DNA of 64,000 nucleotides from Pseudonocardia benzenivorans CB1190 (GTDB taxonomy: Bacteria > Actinomycetota > Actinomycetes > Mycobacteriales > Pseudonocardiaceae), in assembly GCF_000196675.2 (NCBI RefSeq), contig NC_015312.1, forward strand, positions 5,022,001 to 5,086,000. Direction: 5' to 3'. The notes beneath the pieces were generated by a model. That model was not told the DNA's origin. It did not search any database and worked only from the letters and a program-made list of their open reading frames with translations. Numbering within the stretch: position 1 is the first letter of the stretch; every line of letters begins with the position of its first letter. Shown here piece after piece: positions 32,611 through 41,460 of the stretch. The translations under genes were made by a program, and so were the position numbers.

Positions 32611-33717
32611 TCAGCGGTGTGTCGCGGCCAGCTGGCCGCACGCCGCGTCGATCTCCTGGCCGCGGGTGTCCCGGACCGTGCACGCGACGCCGGCGGCCTG
32701 CACGCGCCGCACGAACTCGTCCTGCACCGGGCGCGGCGAGGCGTCCCACTCGCTGCCCGGCGTCGGGTTGAGCGGGATCAGGTTGACGTGCACCCGCTTG
32801 GTGCCGACGCGCTGCCGCAGCAGCTTCCCGAGCAGGTCGGCGCGCCACGGCTGGTCGTTCACGTCGCGGATCAGGGCGTACTCGATCGACACCCGCCGCC
32901 CCGTGGCCTGCGCGTAACGACGGGCCGCGTCGAGCACCTCGCCGACCTTCCACCGGTTGTTCACCGGCACCAGCGTGTCGCGCAGCTCGTCGTCGGGGGT
33001 GTGCAGGGAGACCGCCAACGTCACCGGCAGGCCCTCGGCCGCGAGCTTGTCGATCGCCTGGACGAGGCCGACCGTCGACACCGTGATGCCGCGCGGCGAG
33101 ATGCCCAGTCCGTCGGGAGCCGGGGACGTGATCCGGCGCAACGCCGCCACGACCCGCTTGTAGTTCGCGAGCGGCTCGCCCATCCCCATGAAGACGATGT
33201 TCGACAGCCGCATCGGCTCGCCGAGCGCCCCGTCGCGCGCCGCGGCCGCCGCCTGCCGGACCTGGTCGACGATCTCCCCCGTCGACAGGTTGCGCTGCAA
33301 CCCGCCCTGGCCCGTCGCGCAGAACGGGCAGGCCATGCCGCAGCCCGCCTGGCTGGAGATGCACACCGTCGCCCGGTCCGGGTAGGCCATCAGCACGGAC
33401 TCGGCCAGCGCCCCGTCGTGCCCCCGCCACAGCATCTTGCGGGTGGCCCCTTCGTCGCACGACTGCTCGGTGACCGGCGTGACCAGCGGCGGAAGCAGGG
33501 ACGCGAGCGTCTCCCGCGCCGCGGCGGGCAGGTCGGTCATCTCGTCCACGTCGGCGGTGAGGCGGCCGAAGTAGTGCCGGGCCAGCTGGTCGGCACGGAA
33601 CCCGGGCAGGCCGAGATCGGCCACCGCGGCCTTGCGGTCGGCGGGATCGAGATCGGCGAGGTGACGCGGCGGTAGGCCGCGCCGGGGCGCCTCGAAGACG
33701 AGCGGGAGGGAAGTCAT
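32611..33717 (-). CDS. rlmN: 23S rRNA / tRNA adenine C2-methyltransferase RlmN
   Basis: 368-residue radical-SAM enzyme that methylates C2 of A2503 in 23S rRNA and A37 in some tRNAs. SSQAGCGMACPFCATGQGG carries the CxxxCxxC cluster motif, and the two other catalytic cysteines are in TEQSCDEGATRK-type and VACTVRDTRG contexts. NIVFMGMGEPLANY is the GGE-like SAM motif. ATG at 33717 follows GGGAG. It converges with ligC across three bases. Confidence 0.95.
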   Translation of the reverse strand: MTSLPLVFEAPRRGLPPRHLADLDPADRKAAVADLGLPGFRADQLARHYFGRLTADVDEMTDLPAAARETLASLLPPLVTPVTEQSCDEGATRKMLWRGHDGALAESVLMAYPDRATVCISSQAGCGMACPFCATGQGGLQRNLSTGEIVDQVRQAAAAARDGALGEPMRLSNIVFMGMGEPLANYKRVVAALRRITSPAPDGLGISPRGITVSTVGLVQAIDKLAAEGLPVTLAVSLHTPDDELRDTLVPVNNRWKVGEVLDAARRYAQATGRRVSIEYALIRDVNDQPWRADLLGKLLRQRVGTKRVHVNLIPLNPTPGSEWDASPRPVQDEFVRRVQAAGVACTVRDTRGQEIDAACGQLAATHR

Positions 33718-33744
33718 GACACTCCCATTGTGCCAGCCCGCAGG

Positions 33745-34227
33745 TCAGAGGCCCCGGGCCGCCGCCTGCTTCGCGATGACGTCCGGGACGCGCGACGTGA
33801 AGTCGTACAGCCGGGCCCACGTGGGCGTGACCGTCAGCACGGCCATCCTGTCGTACAGGGCCCGCACACCCTCCTCGAAGCCGTCCCATGCCTCGGGCCG
33901 GACCAGCTTGCGCGCACCGTCGAGGAAGACCTCGGGCACGCCGTCGACGATCTCGATCTCGGTCGTCCCGCGCACGAGGAGCATGTGCGGAGGCTGCTCG
34001 TTGGTGTCGACGGTCAGCGCCACGGTCGGGTTCGCCCGCAGGGCACGGACCTTCGGTGCCTTCGCGACGGTCGCCATGACCAGCGCCGATCCCGTCCAGG
34101 CGTAGCCCATCGGCACGACGCGCGGTGTCCCGTCGAGCGCGGTGTACGCCAGCCGTGCGGGGATCGCCGCCGCCATCAGCTCCTGAGCCAGCGGCTCCTC
34201 GAGAACGGCCCGGACCTCGTCGCGCAC
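33745..34227 (-). CDS. Pyridoxamine 5'-phosphate oxidase-fold protein
   Basis: 160-residue split-barrel protein (flavin or F420-binding family). AIPARLAYTALDGTPRVVPMG is the typical N-terminal strand pair and ALRANPTVALTVDT the core; TPTWARLYDF is near the C-terminus. Substrate unknown. GTG at 34227 is chosen because GGAGG lies seven bases upstream. Upstream the frame stays open for 777 bases through a GC-rich repeat tract, which is not taken as coding. It lies 27 bases upstream of rlmN and is probably co-transcribed with it. Confidence 0.78.
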   Translation of the reverse strand: MRDEVRAVLEEPLAQELMAAAIPARLAYTALDGTPRVVPMGYAWTGSALVMATVAKAPKVRALRANPTVALTVDTNEQPPHMLLVRGTTEIEIVDGVPEVFLDGARKLVRPEAWDGFEEGVRALYDRMAVLTVTPTWARLYDFTSRVPDVIAKQAAARGL

Positions 34228-34329
34228 GATGCTCCCTCCCGGCCGCGCCCCGCGGCGCCGCCTCACCATCACAGACGGCTCGCGCCCCACGGACTCATCG
34301 GTGTAGCGACGATCCTGCGTGGCGGGTCG

Positions 34330-34870
34330 GGTGCGGGCGAGGGTGCCGCCGCGGCAGCGAGCGGCGAGCGGCGCGCGGCGAGCGGCGCTGCAGCGTCGGG
34401 CGGCGCGACGGCGAGCGGCGCTGCGGCGTCGGGCGGCGCGACGGCGAGCGGCGCTGCGGCGTCGGGCGGCGCGGCGGCGAGCGGCACCGGGTGGCGCGGC
34501 GTCCAGCGGCGCGGCACGGCGCGGCGTCGGCGTCGGCGTCGGCGTCGGGCGGCGCGACACGGCGCGGCGCGGCGTCGGGCGGCGCGGCACGGCGTCCAGC
34601 GGCACGGCGCGGCGCGGCGTCGGGCGGCGCGGCACGGCGCGGCGTCGGGCGGCGCGGCACGGCGCGGCATCGGCGTCGGGCGGCTCGGCACGGCGCGGCG
34701 TGGCGTCCAGCGGCACGGCGCGGCGCGGCGCGGCGTCGGGTGGCGCGGTGGCAAGCGGCGCAGCGTCCGGCAGCGCGGTGTCCGGTGGCGGCGGGCGCGG
34801 CGGCATCGGCGAGCGCAGCGGCATCGCCGGGCGCGGCGCAGCGGCGTCGGCGGGCAGGCGCCGCCCTGGG
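34330..34870. repeat. GC-rich tandem repeat tract
   Basis: About 540 bases of simple GGCGNCG-type sequence. At its left end (about 34380-34490) a 33-bp unit (GCGTCGGGCGGCGCGACGGC followed by GAGCGGCGCTGCG) repeats about three times. Further right, shorter decayed units built on GGCGCGGCACGGCGCGGCGTC continue. All frames are long and low-complexity on both strands because stop codons are excluded by base content, so I do not call a protein. It has the look of a minisatellite. Confidence 0.8.
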
Positions 34871-34944
34871 GACCCTGGCGAAGAATCCGGGACGGACCTG
34901 ATCAGCGGAGTCCCGCCCAGCACGACCCCCGAATCCGTCCATGA

Positions 34945-35010
34945 GCAGCGTCCTCGGGACATGGACGCATCTCCTTGCGCCCATGTCCCACAACTGGTGA
35001 TCAACCCATG
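34945..35010. repeat. Palindromic element copy A (left arm decayed)
   Basis: GGGACATG (34956-34963) pairs with CATGTCCC (34982-34989) and the stem extends to 13 bases with one mismatch around an 8-base loop ATCTCCTT. The outer right arm GGTGATCAACC is present; the left outer arm is decayed. First of three related palindromes. Confidence 0.75.
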
Positions 35011-35104
35011 TCGGACCTCGCGTCGCCCTCAGGTGTGCGGAGCCGAGCGACCCGGCCGGACCTCCAGCGCGACGCCCCGGCCCGACTATCCGCTTGCCCC
35101 GCCC

Positions 35105-35166
35105 TGATCACCGAACCCGGGACATGAGCGCATCTCCTCGCGTCCATGTCCCACGTTCGGCGATCA
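35105..35166. repeat. Palindromic element copy B, 62 bp
   Basis: Outer arms TGATCACCGAAC (35105-35116) and GTTCGGCGATCA (35155-35166) match at 11 of 12 positions; inner arms GGGACATG (35119-35126) and CATGTCCC (35145-35152) match fully. Its centre lies about 163 bases from copy A. Confidence 0.85.
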
Positions 35167-35260
35167 ACCGGAGCCGCAGGCTCGCCGTCGCCACCCGCTC
35201 CGACCGACGCGCCGACGCCGCACTGCGGTCCCAACCGAACCACAAGCACGAGGCCCGCCC

Positions 35261-35328
35261 GGTTGATCGCCGACCTCGGGATATGCCCGCACCACATGGC
35301 GCCCACGTCCCGCATTCGGCGATCAACC
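35261..35328. repeat. Palindromic element copy C, 68 bp
   Basis: Outer arms GGTTGATCGCCGA (35261-35273) and TCGGCGATCAACC (35316-35328) are perfect 13-base complements; the inner arms (GGGATATG / CACGTCCC) are partly decayed. Its centre lies about 159 bases from copy B. From 35329 to 35669 nothing recognisable is seen. Confidence 0.85.
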
Positions 35329-35669
35329 CGTGTCGCGACCCTGCAGCCACCATCACCGCCGACCGGGCCGCTCCGGGGACGACCCGGGCAGCGCCGGACT
35401 CGGCGGCGATTCGACGGGCGCGACGGCGGAGCCGGTCGGTCGCGGTCACCGGGCGTCGTCGACGAGACTCGTCATCAGCCGGCAACCGCGGCCCCTGCGC
35501 GGCGGCCTCCCCGCCCCGCGCCATCACACCTCCGACGCGGCGCGCACCATAGGCATCCGGGACGTGACCGTGCGGTGTCGGGCGGGTCGAGCGACCGTGC
35601 CCGACAGCGGCACGAGTGCGACCTCGATCTCTGCCGACATCACCCGTGCCCGGAACCGGCGCGGGCCAC

Positions 35670-36710
35670 TCAGCGGGGCGGGGCGCCCGGAGCGCGGACG
35701 GGCTCGGTCGGGCCCTGGCCGTCCGCGCGGGCGGGGCCGTGGGCACGCACCGTCGGGCCGAAGGGGTCGCCGGCCGTGCGGGCCGGGACCGGGGGCCGGC
35801 CGCCCCGGGACGGCGGAACCGGCCTGGGACGGGGTGTGGCGCGGCGCAGCGATACCGGTGGCGGGGAGCCGGGCCGTCGCGGCGCCGGCGCCGGGCCAGC
35901 AGCAGCCGGGGCCGGGGCAGGTCCAGCGGCAGCCGGAGCCGGGGCGGGTCCGGCCGCCGGCCGCACCCGCAGGGGACCAGCGGGGCGGTGCACCACTGCG
36001 GGGCCCACGGAAGCGGAGCCGGCAGCGGGGCGCGCGGCCGCGGAGCCGGCGGCAGGCGGCGCCGGCCGCAGGGCCGCCGCGGGGGCATATCCGGTGCGGT
36101 CGTCGTCGGGCGCGGGCTCCCGGCCCGTCCGGCGACGCAGCACCGTCGACAACTGTGGGAGCCGCATGGACCTCAGCACCGCGGGCGACACGAGCCCGGC
36201 GCGGAGCGCCCCCGCGACCCAGAAGACGAGTGCGCCGCCGAACCCGACGAGCCCCTGCGACGCCGTCGACCCCATCGTGCCGAGCGCGACGACGGCGCCC
36301 ACTGCCGAGAGCACGAGCACCAACCCTCCGACCAGCACGAACGAGCGCGACCCGATGATCGTCGAGAGCGAGAACAGCACGATCGCCACGAGCGCGCTCG
36401 CCAGGGGGACGGCCAGCTCGCTCCACGACGTCATGCCGACGCCGACGAGCGCGGCGAGCGCGAGTGCACCGGCGACGACGGCCTGCCGGACGAGCCGCGC
36501 CCGCCGGGCAGGTCCGAGCGACAGCCCCGAGCCGTGGCGGCGGCGCACCAGCGTCCACAACCCGCCGGTGACGCCCAGCCCGGCGGCCATGAGGACCGTG
36601 CCGGACCCGCCCGAGAGGGCGAGGGCACCGGCGATCCACCACAGCACACCGAGGACGGTCTCGATCTGAGGAGCGGCCACCCCGTCGGGGAGCCTGATCG
36701 GGCGCGTCAT
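35670..36710 (-). CDS. Hypothetical membrane protein with Pro/Ala-rich tail
   Basis: 346-residue protein I do not recognise. The N-terminal ~180 residues hold about five to six transmembrane helices in pairs (VLWWIAGALALSGGSGTVLM, then AGALALAALVGVG, SALVAIVLFSLS, VLVGGLVLVLSAVGAVVAL and LVGFGGALVFWVAGALRAG). The remaining 160 residues are Pro/Ala/Arg-rich with a PAAGPAPA repeat and are probably disordered in the cytoplasm. ATG at 36710 has TACCGT (36717-36722) six bases upstream, so it is probably leaderless. It is divergent from a Rieske-protein gene. Confidence 0.65.
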   Translation of the reverse strand: MTRPIRLPDGVAAPQIETVLGVLWWIAGALALSGGSGTVLMAAGLGVTGGLWTLVRRRHGSGLSLGPARRARLVRQAVVAGALALAALVGVGMTSWSELAVPLASALVAIVLFSLSTIIGSRSFVLVGGLVLVLSAVGAVVALGTMGSTASQGLVGFGGALVFWVAGALRAGLVSPAVLRSMRLPQLSTVLRRRTGREPAPDDDRTGYAPAAALRPAPPAAGSAAARPAAGSASVGPAVVHRPAGPLRVRPAAGPAPAPAAAGPAPAPAAAGPAPAPRRPGSPPPVSLRRATPRPRPVPPSRGGRPPVPARTAGDPFGPTVRAHGPARADGQGPTEPVRAPGAPPR

Positions 36711-36867
36711 GAACCCACGGTAGCCATTTCCGGTCGGGAGGCGTCGGGGCGGTCGCCACCCCACAGCAGCCCCACACCCGGCCTGCCATGGTTGAAGTTG
36801 CAACGGATCCGCCCTGCGCGGGATGCCACCCCGAACGGCGCCCGCGCCACCACCGGGAGACCCCTCG

Positions 36868-37359
36868 ATGTCGCGTACCGCACCCAGCACGACCACCGAC
36901 GACGCTCCCCCGGCCACCGCGCCCGGTACCCCGACCTACTCCCGGCGGGCGATCGTCGCCGGTGCGGGAGCCGTCGCGGTGAGTGCCGGGCTGCTCGTCG
37001 CCGGATGCTCGACCGGATCGGGCGGCTCCGACCCCGGCAGCGGTTCCGGCGAGGGGTCGGGACCGGCACCGACGACCGGTCCCCTCGGTCCGTCGTCGGA
37101 CGTACCGGTCGGCGGCGCGAAGATCTACGAGGACCAGGGGGTCGTCGTCACCCAGGCGTCGGCGGGGACGTTCGCCGCCTTCTCGACGACGTGCCCTCAC
37201 CAGGGTTGCACCGTGAACGAGGTGCAGAGCGCATCGATCATATGTCCCTGCCACGGCAGCACCTTCGGCCTCGACGGGTCCGTCGAGCGCGGCCCGGCCC
37301 AGCGCGGCCTCACGCCCGAGCAGGTGAAGGTCGAGGGCGGTCAGATCGTCCTGGGCTGA
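36868..37359 (+). CDS. Exported Rieske [2Fe-2S] lipoprotein
   Basis: 163-residue redox protein. SRRAIVAGAGAVAVSAGLL is a twin-arginine-type signal ending in the lipobox VAGC, so it is likely exported folded and lipid-anchored. A Gly/Ser-rich linker leads to the Rieske fold with the cluster motifs CPHQGC and CPCHGS; FGLDGSVERGPAQRGL completes the domain. It is too small for the cytochrome bc1 Rieske subunit and its partner is unknown. ATG at 36868 has only a weak GGGAGA site. Confidence 0.87.
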   Translation: MSRTAPSTTTDDAPPATAPGTPTYSRRAIVAGAGAVAVSAGLLVAGCSTGSGGSDPGSGSGEGSGPAPTTGPLGPSSDVPVGGAKIYEDQGVVVTQASAGTFAAFSTTCPHQGCTVNEVQSASIICPCHGSTFGLDGSVERGPAQRGLTPEQVKVEGGQIVLG

Positions 37360-37430
37360 AGGTGGGAGTGGCCGCGCGGCTGCGGTGAATGTCCGTCGGA
37401 GTGGCCCGGCCGCGTCCTTGGCGACGAGTC

Positions 37431-38195
37431 CTAGCGACGAGCGTGGCCGGGCCCGGCGAGCAGGCCCGTCGGGGCCCGGCGCACGTGCACGCGGTAACCG
37501 ACGGGGATCGTCAGGCCGGGGGTCGCGGCTGTCGCGCGTGCCGCCACCTCGCGGGAGAACTCGATGCGCAGGACGGCCTCGAGGGTCGCGCGGTCGTCGA
37601 ACCGCCACGTCGTGGGCACGCGACGCATGACGAAACCGCGCTCGTCGAACCAGCGCTCGACCTTCGCGGGGTCGTAGCGGGGCAGGTCCGCGCGCAGCCA
37701 GTCGCCATAGGGAGCGGCCGTGAAGTCGAGGTCGACGATCGCGAGCATGCCGCCGGGGCGCAGCACCCGATCGGCTTCGGCGAGCCCGTCCTCGCAACCC
37801 GGGCCGAAGAAGTAGGCGGTGCGCGCGTGCACGACGTCGACGGAGCGGTCCGACAGCGGCAGATTCGCCGCCCCCGCCTCGACGACCCGCACGCGGTCGA
37901 GTCCGGCGACCCGGGCGCGGGCCCGCGCGACCAGCGGCGGATGTGGCTCGGCCCCGACCACCGAGGCCGCGTCGGCGGCGAAGCGCGGGAGATGGAACCC
38001 GTCGCCGCAGCCGACGTCGAGCACGTCCGCGCCGGCCCAGTCGGCGAGCTCCCGCAGGACGGCCCACACGGCGTCGTCGACGTCCTGCGCGGCGTTCTCT
38101 CGCTCGTAGACCTCCGGCCAGTTCCAGATGTTCGGGCTCGGGATGGCAGGGCCCGGCTTGAGCCGACCGCCGAAGCCGGCGTAGAGCCGCGCCAC
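37431..38195 (-). CDS. Class I SAM-dependent methyltransferase
   Basis: 254-residue methyltransferase. PSPNIWNWPEVYERENAAQD is an unusual conserved N-terminal block; VLDVGCGDGFHLPRFA binds SAM and EADRVLRPGGMLAIVDLDF is the post-core strand. Substrate unknown. GTG at 38195 lies three bases after the cdsA stop, so it is the last gene of the ribosome-recycling/cdsA operon and is translationally coupled. Confidence 0.82.
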   Translation of the reverse strand: MARLYAGFGGRLKPGPAIPSPNIWNWPEVYERENAAQDVDDAVWAVLRELADWAGADVLDVGCGDGFHLPRFAADAASVVGAEPHPPLVARARARVAGLDRVRVVEAGAANLPLSDRSVDVVHARTAYFFGPGCEDGLAEADRVLRPGGMLAIVDLDFTAAPYGDWLRADLPRYDPAKVERWFDERGFVMRRVPTTWRFDDRATLEAVLRIEFSREVAARATAATPGLTIPVGYRVHVRRAPTGLLAGPGHARR

Positions 38196-38198
38196 GCG

Positions 38199-39131
38199 TC
38201 AGCCGACCGGCAGCAGGACGCTCAGCGCGAGCCAGGCGACGAACGCCGCGGGCAGCATCGAGTCGAGCCGATCCATCAGTCCGCCGTGGCCGGGCAGGAG
38301 CGTGCCCATGTCCTTGATCCCGAGGTCGCGCTTGACCAGGGACTCGCACAGGTCGCCCAACGTCGCCGTGCCCACGAGCAGGGCGCCGACGATGGCCCCG
38401 ATCCACCACGGCCCGTCGAGCAGGAGCGCCACCGACAGCGACCCGGCCACGACACCCGCGAGGACCGACCCGGCGAAGCCCTCCCACGACTTCTTGGGAC
38501 TGATCGTGGGCGCCATGGGATGGCGACCGGCGAGCACGCCCGCTGCATAGCCGCCGACGTCGGAGGCGACGACGCAGATCATGAACGTCAGCACCCGGCC
38601 GACGCCGTCCTGCGGCAACACCAACAGCACCGCGAAGGACGCGAACAGCGGCACGTAGGCGGCCGCGAACAGGCTCGCGCCCACGTCGCGCAGGAAGCCC
38701 TCGGCGCCCCGGCGCATCCGCGCGATCATGCAGCCGAGCGCGGTGAGCGCGAACGCGCCCACGACGCCCTGCACGCCGAACGGCCAGCTCAGCCAGATCA
38801 TCGCCTGCCCGCCGACGAGCAGCACCGGCAGCGCGACGGCGATCCCGGCGGCCCGGCGCAGCGCGCCCGCGAGCTCCCAGGTCCCGACCGCGACGGCGAC
38901 GGCGATGACCCCGAGGAAGAAGTGCCGCTCCAGCAGGAGCGACGCGAGGATCACGACCCCGAGGGCGACCCCGACCCCGATCGCGGCAACCAGGTTGCGC
39001 CCCGCCCGTGACTGCCGCTTCTCCGGTCGGCCGGCCGCGTCCGCGCTCACGACGGACGACACGACGGTCTCCGGCGACGCCGGCGGCGCAGCCGGAGGGG
39101 TCGCTGACGCGGACTCATGCGAGAGGCTCAC
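38199..39131 (-). CDS. cdsA: Phosphatidate cytidylyltransferase
   Basis: 310-residue membrane enzyme making CDP-diacylglycerol from phosphatidate and CTP, the branch point to phosphatidylinositol, cardiolipin and phosphatidylethanolamine. About eight helices; PTISPKKSWEGFAGS and the C-terminal KRDLGIKDMGTLLPGHGG with MDRLDS are the CDS signature with metal-binding Asp residues. The first ~40 residues are Ala/Pro-rich and cytoplasmic. GTG at 39131 lies 33 bases after frr. Confidence 0.95.
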   Translation of the reverse strand: MSLSHESASATPPAAPPASPETVVSSVVSADAAGRPEKRQSRAGRNLVAAIGVGVALGVVILASLLLERHFFLGVIAVAVAVGTWELAGALRRAAGIAVALPVLLVGGQAMIWLSWPFGVQGVVGAFALTALGCMIARMRRGAEGFLRDVGASLFAAAYVPLFASFAVLLVLPQDGVGRVLTFMICVVASDVGGYAAGVLAGRHPMAPTISPKKSWEGFAGSVLAGVVAGSLSVALLLDGPWWIGAIVGALLVGTATLGDLCESLVKRDLGIKDMGTLLPGHGGLMDRLDSMLPAAFVAWLALSVLLPVG

Positions 39132-39164
39132 GCGGCGCGACCGTGGGCGGGGCGGGACATCTGC

Positions 39165-39722
39165 TCAGACCTCGAGGAGCTCGGCTTCCTTGTGCTTCAC
39201 CAGCTCGTCGACCTGGTGGACGTACTTGTCGGTCGTGCCCTGCAGCTCCTTCTCCGCGCGACCGACCTCGTCCTCACCCGCCTCACCCTCCTTGACGATG
39301 CGGTGCAGCTCCTCCATCGCCTTGCGACGGAGGCTGCGGATGGTCACGCGCGCGTCCTCGCCCTTGCCGCGCGCGACCTTGACCATCTCCTTGCGCCGCT
39401 CCTCCGACAGCTGCGGGATCACCACACGGATGATCTGGCCGTCGTTGGTGGGGTTGACGCCCAGGTCGGAGTTGCGGATCGCCTTCTCGAGTGCCCCGAT
39501 CTGGCTGGCGTCGTACGGCTTGACGACGGCCATCCGGGCCTCGGGCACGCTGACCGACGCGAGCTGGTTCAACGGCGTCATCGCGCCGTAGTAGTCGACC
39601 ATGATCCGGGAGAACATCGACGGCGTCGCCCGGCCGGTCCGCACACTGGCCAGGTCGTCCTTGGCCACGGAGACGGCCTTCTCCATCTTCTCCTCGGCGT
39701 CGAAGAGTGTCTCGTCGATCAC
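39165..39722 (-). CDS. frr: Ribosome recycling factor
   Basis: 185-residue factor that splits post-termination ribosomes with EF-G. LASVRTGRATPSMFSRI and RVVIPQLSEERRKEMVK are hallmark blocks, and the length is standard. GTG at 39722 is 35 bases after pyrH. Part of the rpsB-tsf-pyrH-frr-cdsA group. Confidence 0.97.
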   Translation of the reverse strand: MIDETLFDAEEKMEKAVSVAKDDLASVRTGRATPSMFSRIMVDYYGAMTPLNQLASVSVPEARMAVVKPYDASQIGALEKAIRNSDLGVNPTNDGQIIRVVIPQLSEERRKEMVKVARGKGEDARVTIRSLRRKAMEELHRIVKEGEAGEDEVGRAEKELQGTTDKYVHQVDELVKHKEAELLEV

Positions 39723-39757
39723 GGCTGCTCCCCAGCGTTCAGGCGGCGACGACCGGG

Positions 39758-40516
39758 TCAGCTCGCCCGGTCGTTCTCCGGCGTGGTCACCAGCGTCCCG
39801 ATCCTCTCACCACGCACGGCCCGTGCGATGTTTCCTTCGGTGAGCAGGTTGAACACGATGATCGGCATGCGATTGTCCATGCACAGGCTGAACGCGGTCG
39901 CGTCGGCCACCTTCAGCCCCCGTTCGAGCACCTGGCGATGGGTGATCTCGGTGAACAGCGTGGCGTCGGGATCGGTCTTCGGGTCGGCCGTGTACACGCC
40001 GTCGACTCCCTTGGCCAGCAGCAACGCGTCGCACCCGATCTCGAGCGCGCGCTGGGCGCCGGCGGTGTCGGTCGAGAAGTACGGCATGCCGACGCCCGCG
40101 CCGAAGATCACGACGCGACCCTTCTCCAGGTGCCGCATCGCCCGGCGCGGGATGTAGGCCTCCGCGACCTGGCCCATGGTGATGGCCGTCTGCACCCGGG
40201 TGTCGATGCCGTGGCTGCGCTCCAGGAAGTCCTGCAGCGCGAGGCAGTTCATGACGGTCGCCAGCATGCCCATGTAGTCGGCGCGCGAGCGGTCCATGCC
40301 GCCCTGCTGCAGCTCGGCCCCGCGGAAGAAGTTCCCGCCGCCGATCACCACGGCGACCTGGACCCCGCTGGAGACCACCTCAGCGATCTGGCGCGCGACG
40401 GTCTGGACGACGGTCGGGTCGACGCCGAGCCCCCCGCCGCCGAACATCTCGCCGCCGAGCTTCAGCAGCACGCGGCGGAATCCGGGGCGGGGGGTGGCGT
40501 CGACTGGGTCGCTCAT
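39758..40516 (-). CDS. pyrH: Uridylate kinase
   Basis: 252-residue hexameric UMP kinase of pyrimidine nucleotide synthesis. LLKLGGEMFGG opens the fold, VVIGGGNFFRGAEL binds phosphate, and LLLAKGVDGVYTADP is the nucleotide site. ATG at 40516, 16 bases after tsf, indicates co-transcription. Confidence 0.97.
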   Translation of the reverse strand: MSDPVDATPRPGFRRVLLKLGGEMFGGGGLGVDPTVVQTVARQIAEVVSSGVQVAVVIGGGNFFRGAELQQGGMDRSRADYMGMLATVMNCLALQDFLERSHGIDTRVQTAITMGQVAEAYIPRRAMRHLEKGRVVIFGAGVGMPYFSTDTAGAQRALEIGCDALLLAKGVDGVYTADPKTDPDATLFTEITHRQVLERGLKVADATAFSLCMDNRMPIIVFNLLTEGNIARAVRGERIGTLVTTPENDRAS

Positions 40517-40532
40517 GCTCGTCGGGCCCGGC

Positions 40533-41360
40533 TCAGGCCTGTCCGACCTCGAAGCGGACGAACTCCTTGACCGTCACACCAGCCTCGTCGAGGAGCGCCT
40601 TGACGCTCTTCTTCGGCTCCTGGACCGACGGCTGCTCCAGCAGCACGACGTCCTTGAAGAAGCCGTTGACCCGGCCCTCGACGATCCGCGGCAGCACCTG
40701 GTCGGGCTTGCCCTCCTCGCGGGCGGTGGCCTCGGCGATGCGCTTCTCGTTGTCGATGACGTCGCTGGGCACCTCCTCGCGCGTGGTGTAGCGCGGGCGG
40801 GCGGCGGCGACGTGCATCGCGACGCCGCGGACCGTCTCGTCGGCCGCGGCGGCGTCGGCCGCCTCGTAGGACACCAGCGCGCCGATGGCCGGCGGCAGGT
40901 CCGACGAACGACGGTGCAGGTACAGCGCGACCGGTCCGTCGATGTGGATGTAGCGCTTGAGCTCGAGCTTCTCGCCGATGCGGGCGGACAGCGCCTGGAC
41001 CGCGTCGGCCACGGTGCCGCCGTCGAGCTGGGCCTTCGCCAGCGCCTCGACGTCGGCGGGCTTCTGCTCCACCGCGACGGCGAGGATCTTGTCGGCGAGG
41101 GTGATGAAGTCGTCGCTCTTGGCGACGAAGTCCGTCTCGCAGTCCAGCTCGACCATCGTGCCGCCCTGGGCGACGACCAGGCCGTTGGAGGTGGAGCGCT
41201 CGGCGCGCTTGCCCACATCCTTCGCACCCTTGATGCGCAACAGCTCGACGGCCTTGTCCAGGTCGCCGTCGGACTCGTCGAGGGCCTTCTTGCAGTCCAT
41301 CATCCCGGAGCCGGTGAGCTCACGGAGCCGCTTGACGTCGGCGGCGGTGTAGTTCGCCAT
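40533..41360 (-). CDS. tsf: Elongation factor Ts
   Basis: 275-residue guanine nucleotide exchange factor for EF-Tu. VKRLRELTGSGMMDCKKAL is the N-terminal signature and VELDCETDFVAKSDDF the exchange motif. The length is standard for actinobacteria. It lies 100 bases after rpsB, with a strong hairpin between them. Confidence 0.97.
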   Translation of the reverse strand: MANYTAADVKRLRELTGSGMMDCKKALDESDGDLDKAVELLRIKGAKDVGKRAERSTSNGLVVAQGGTMVELDCETDFVAKSDDFITLADKILAVAVEQKPADVEALAKAQLDGGTVADAVQALSARIGEKLELKRYIHIDGPVALYLHRRSSDLPPAIGALVSYEAADAAAADETVRGVAMHVAAARPRYTTREEVPSDVIDNEKRIAEATAREEGKPDQVLPRIVEGRVNGFFKDVVLLEQPSVQEPKKSVKALLDEAGVTVKEFVRFEVGQA

Positions 41361-41419
41361 CGCTGTGGTCTCTTCGTCCTCTAGTCGGTTCGTGAAGATC
41401 GGGTCCGGGACGGACCGGA

Positions 41420-41451
41420 CCGCGGGTGGACCGGACCCGGCCCACCCGCGG
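41420..41451 (-). terminator. Hairpin between rpsB and tsf
   Basis: CCGCGGGTGG (41420-41429) and CCACCCGCGG (41442-41451) form a perfect 10-bp stem with a 12-base loop. No T-run follows, so it is either a partial terminator or a processing or stability element that sets the rpsB to tsf ratio. Confidence 0.5.
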
Positions 41452-41460
41452 TACGACGGA

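Noticed and set aside
34269..34754. Open frames of 150-400 codons in the GC repeat tract
   Set aside because: Composition is Ala/Arg/Pro only, all frames on both strands are open, and no start signal is found.
35524..38487. A 987-codon open frame on the minus strand
   Set aside because: It is Arg/Gly/Pro-rich shadow coding across the membrane protein, Rieske, methyltransferase and cdsA genes; no domain is visible and real genes fill both strands in other frames.
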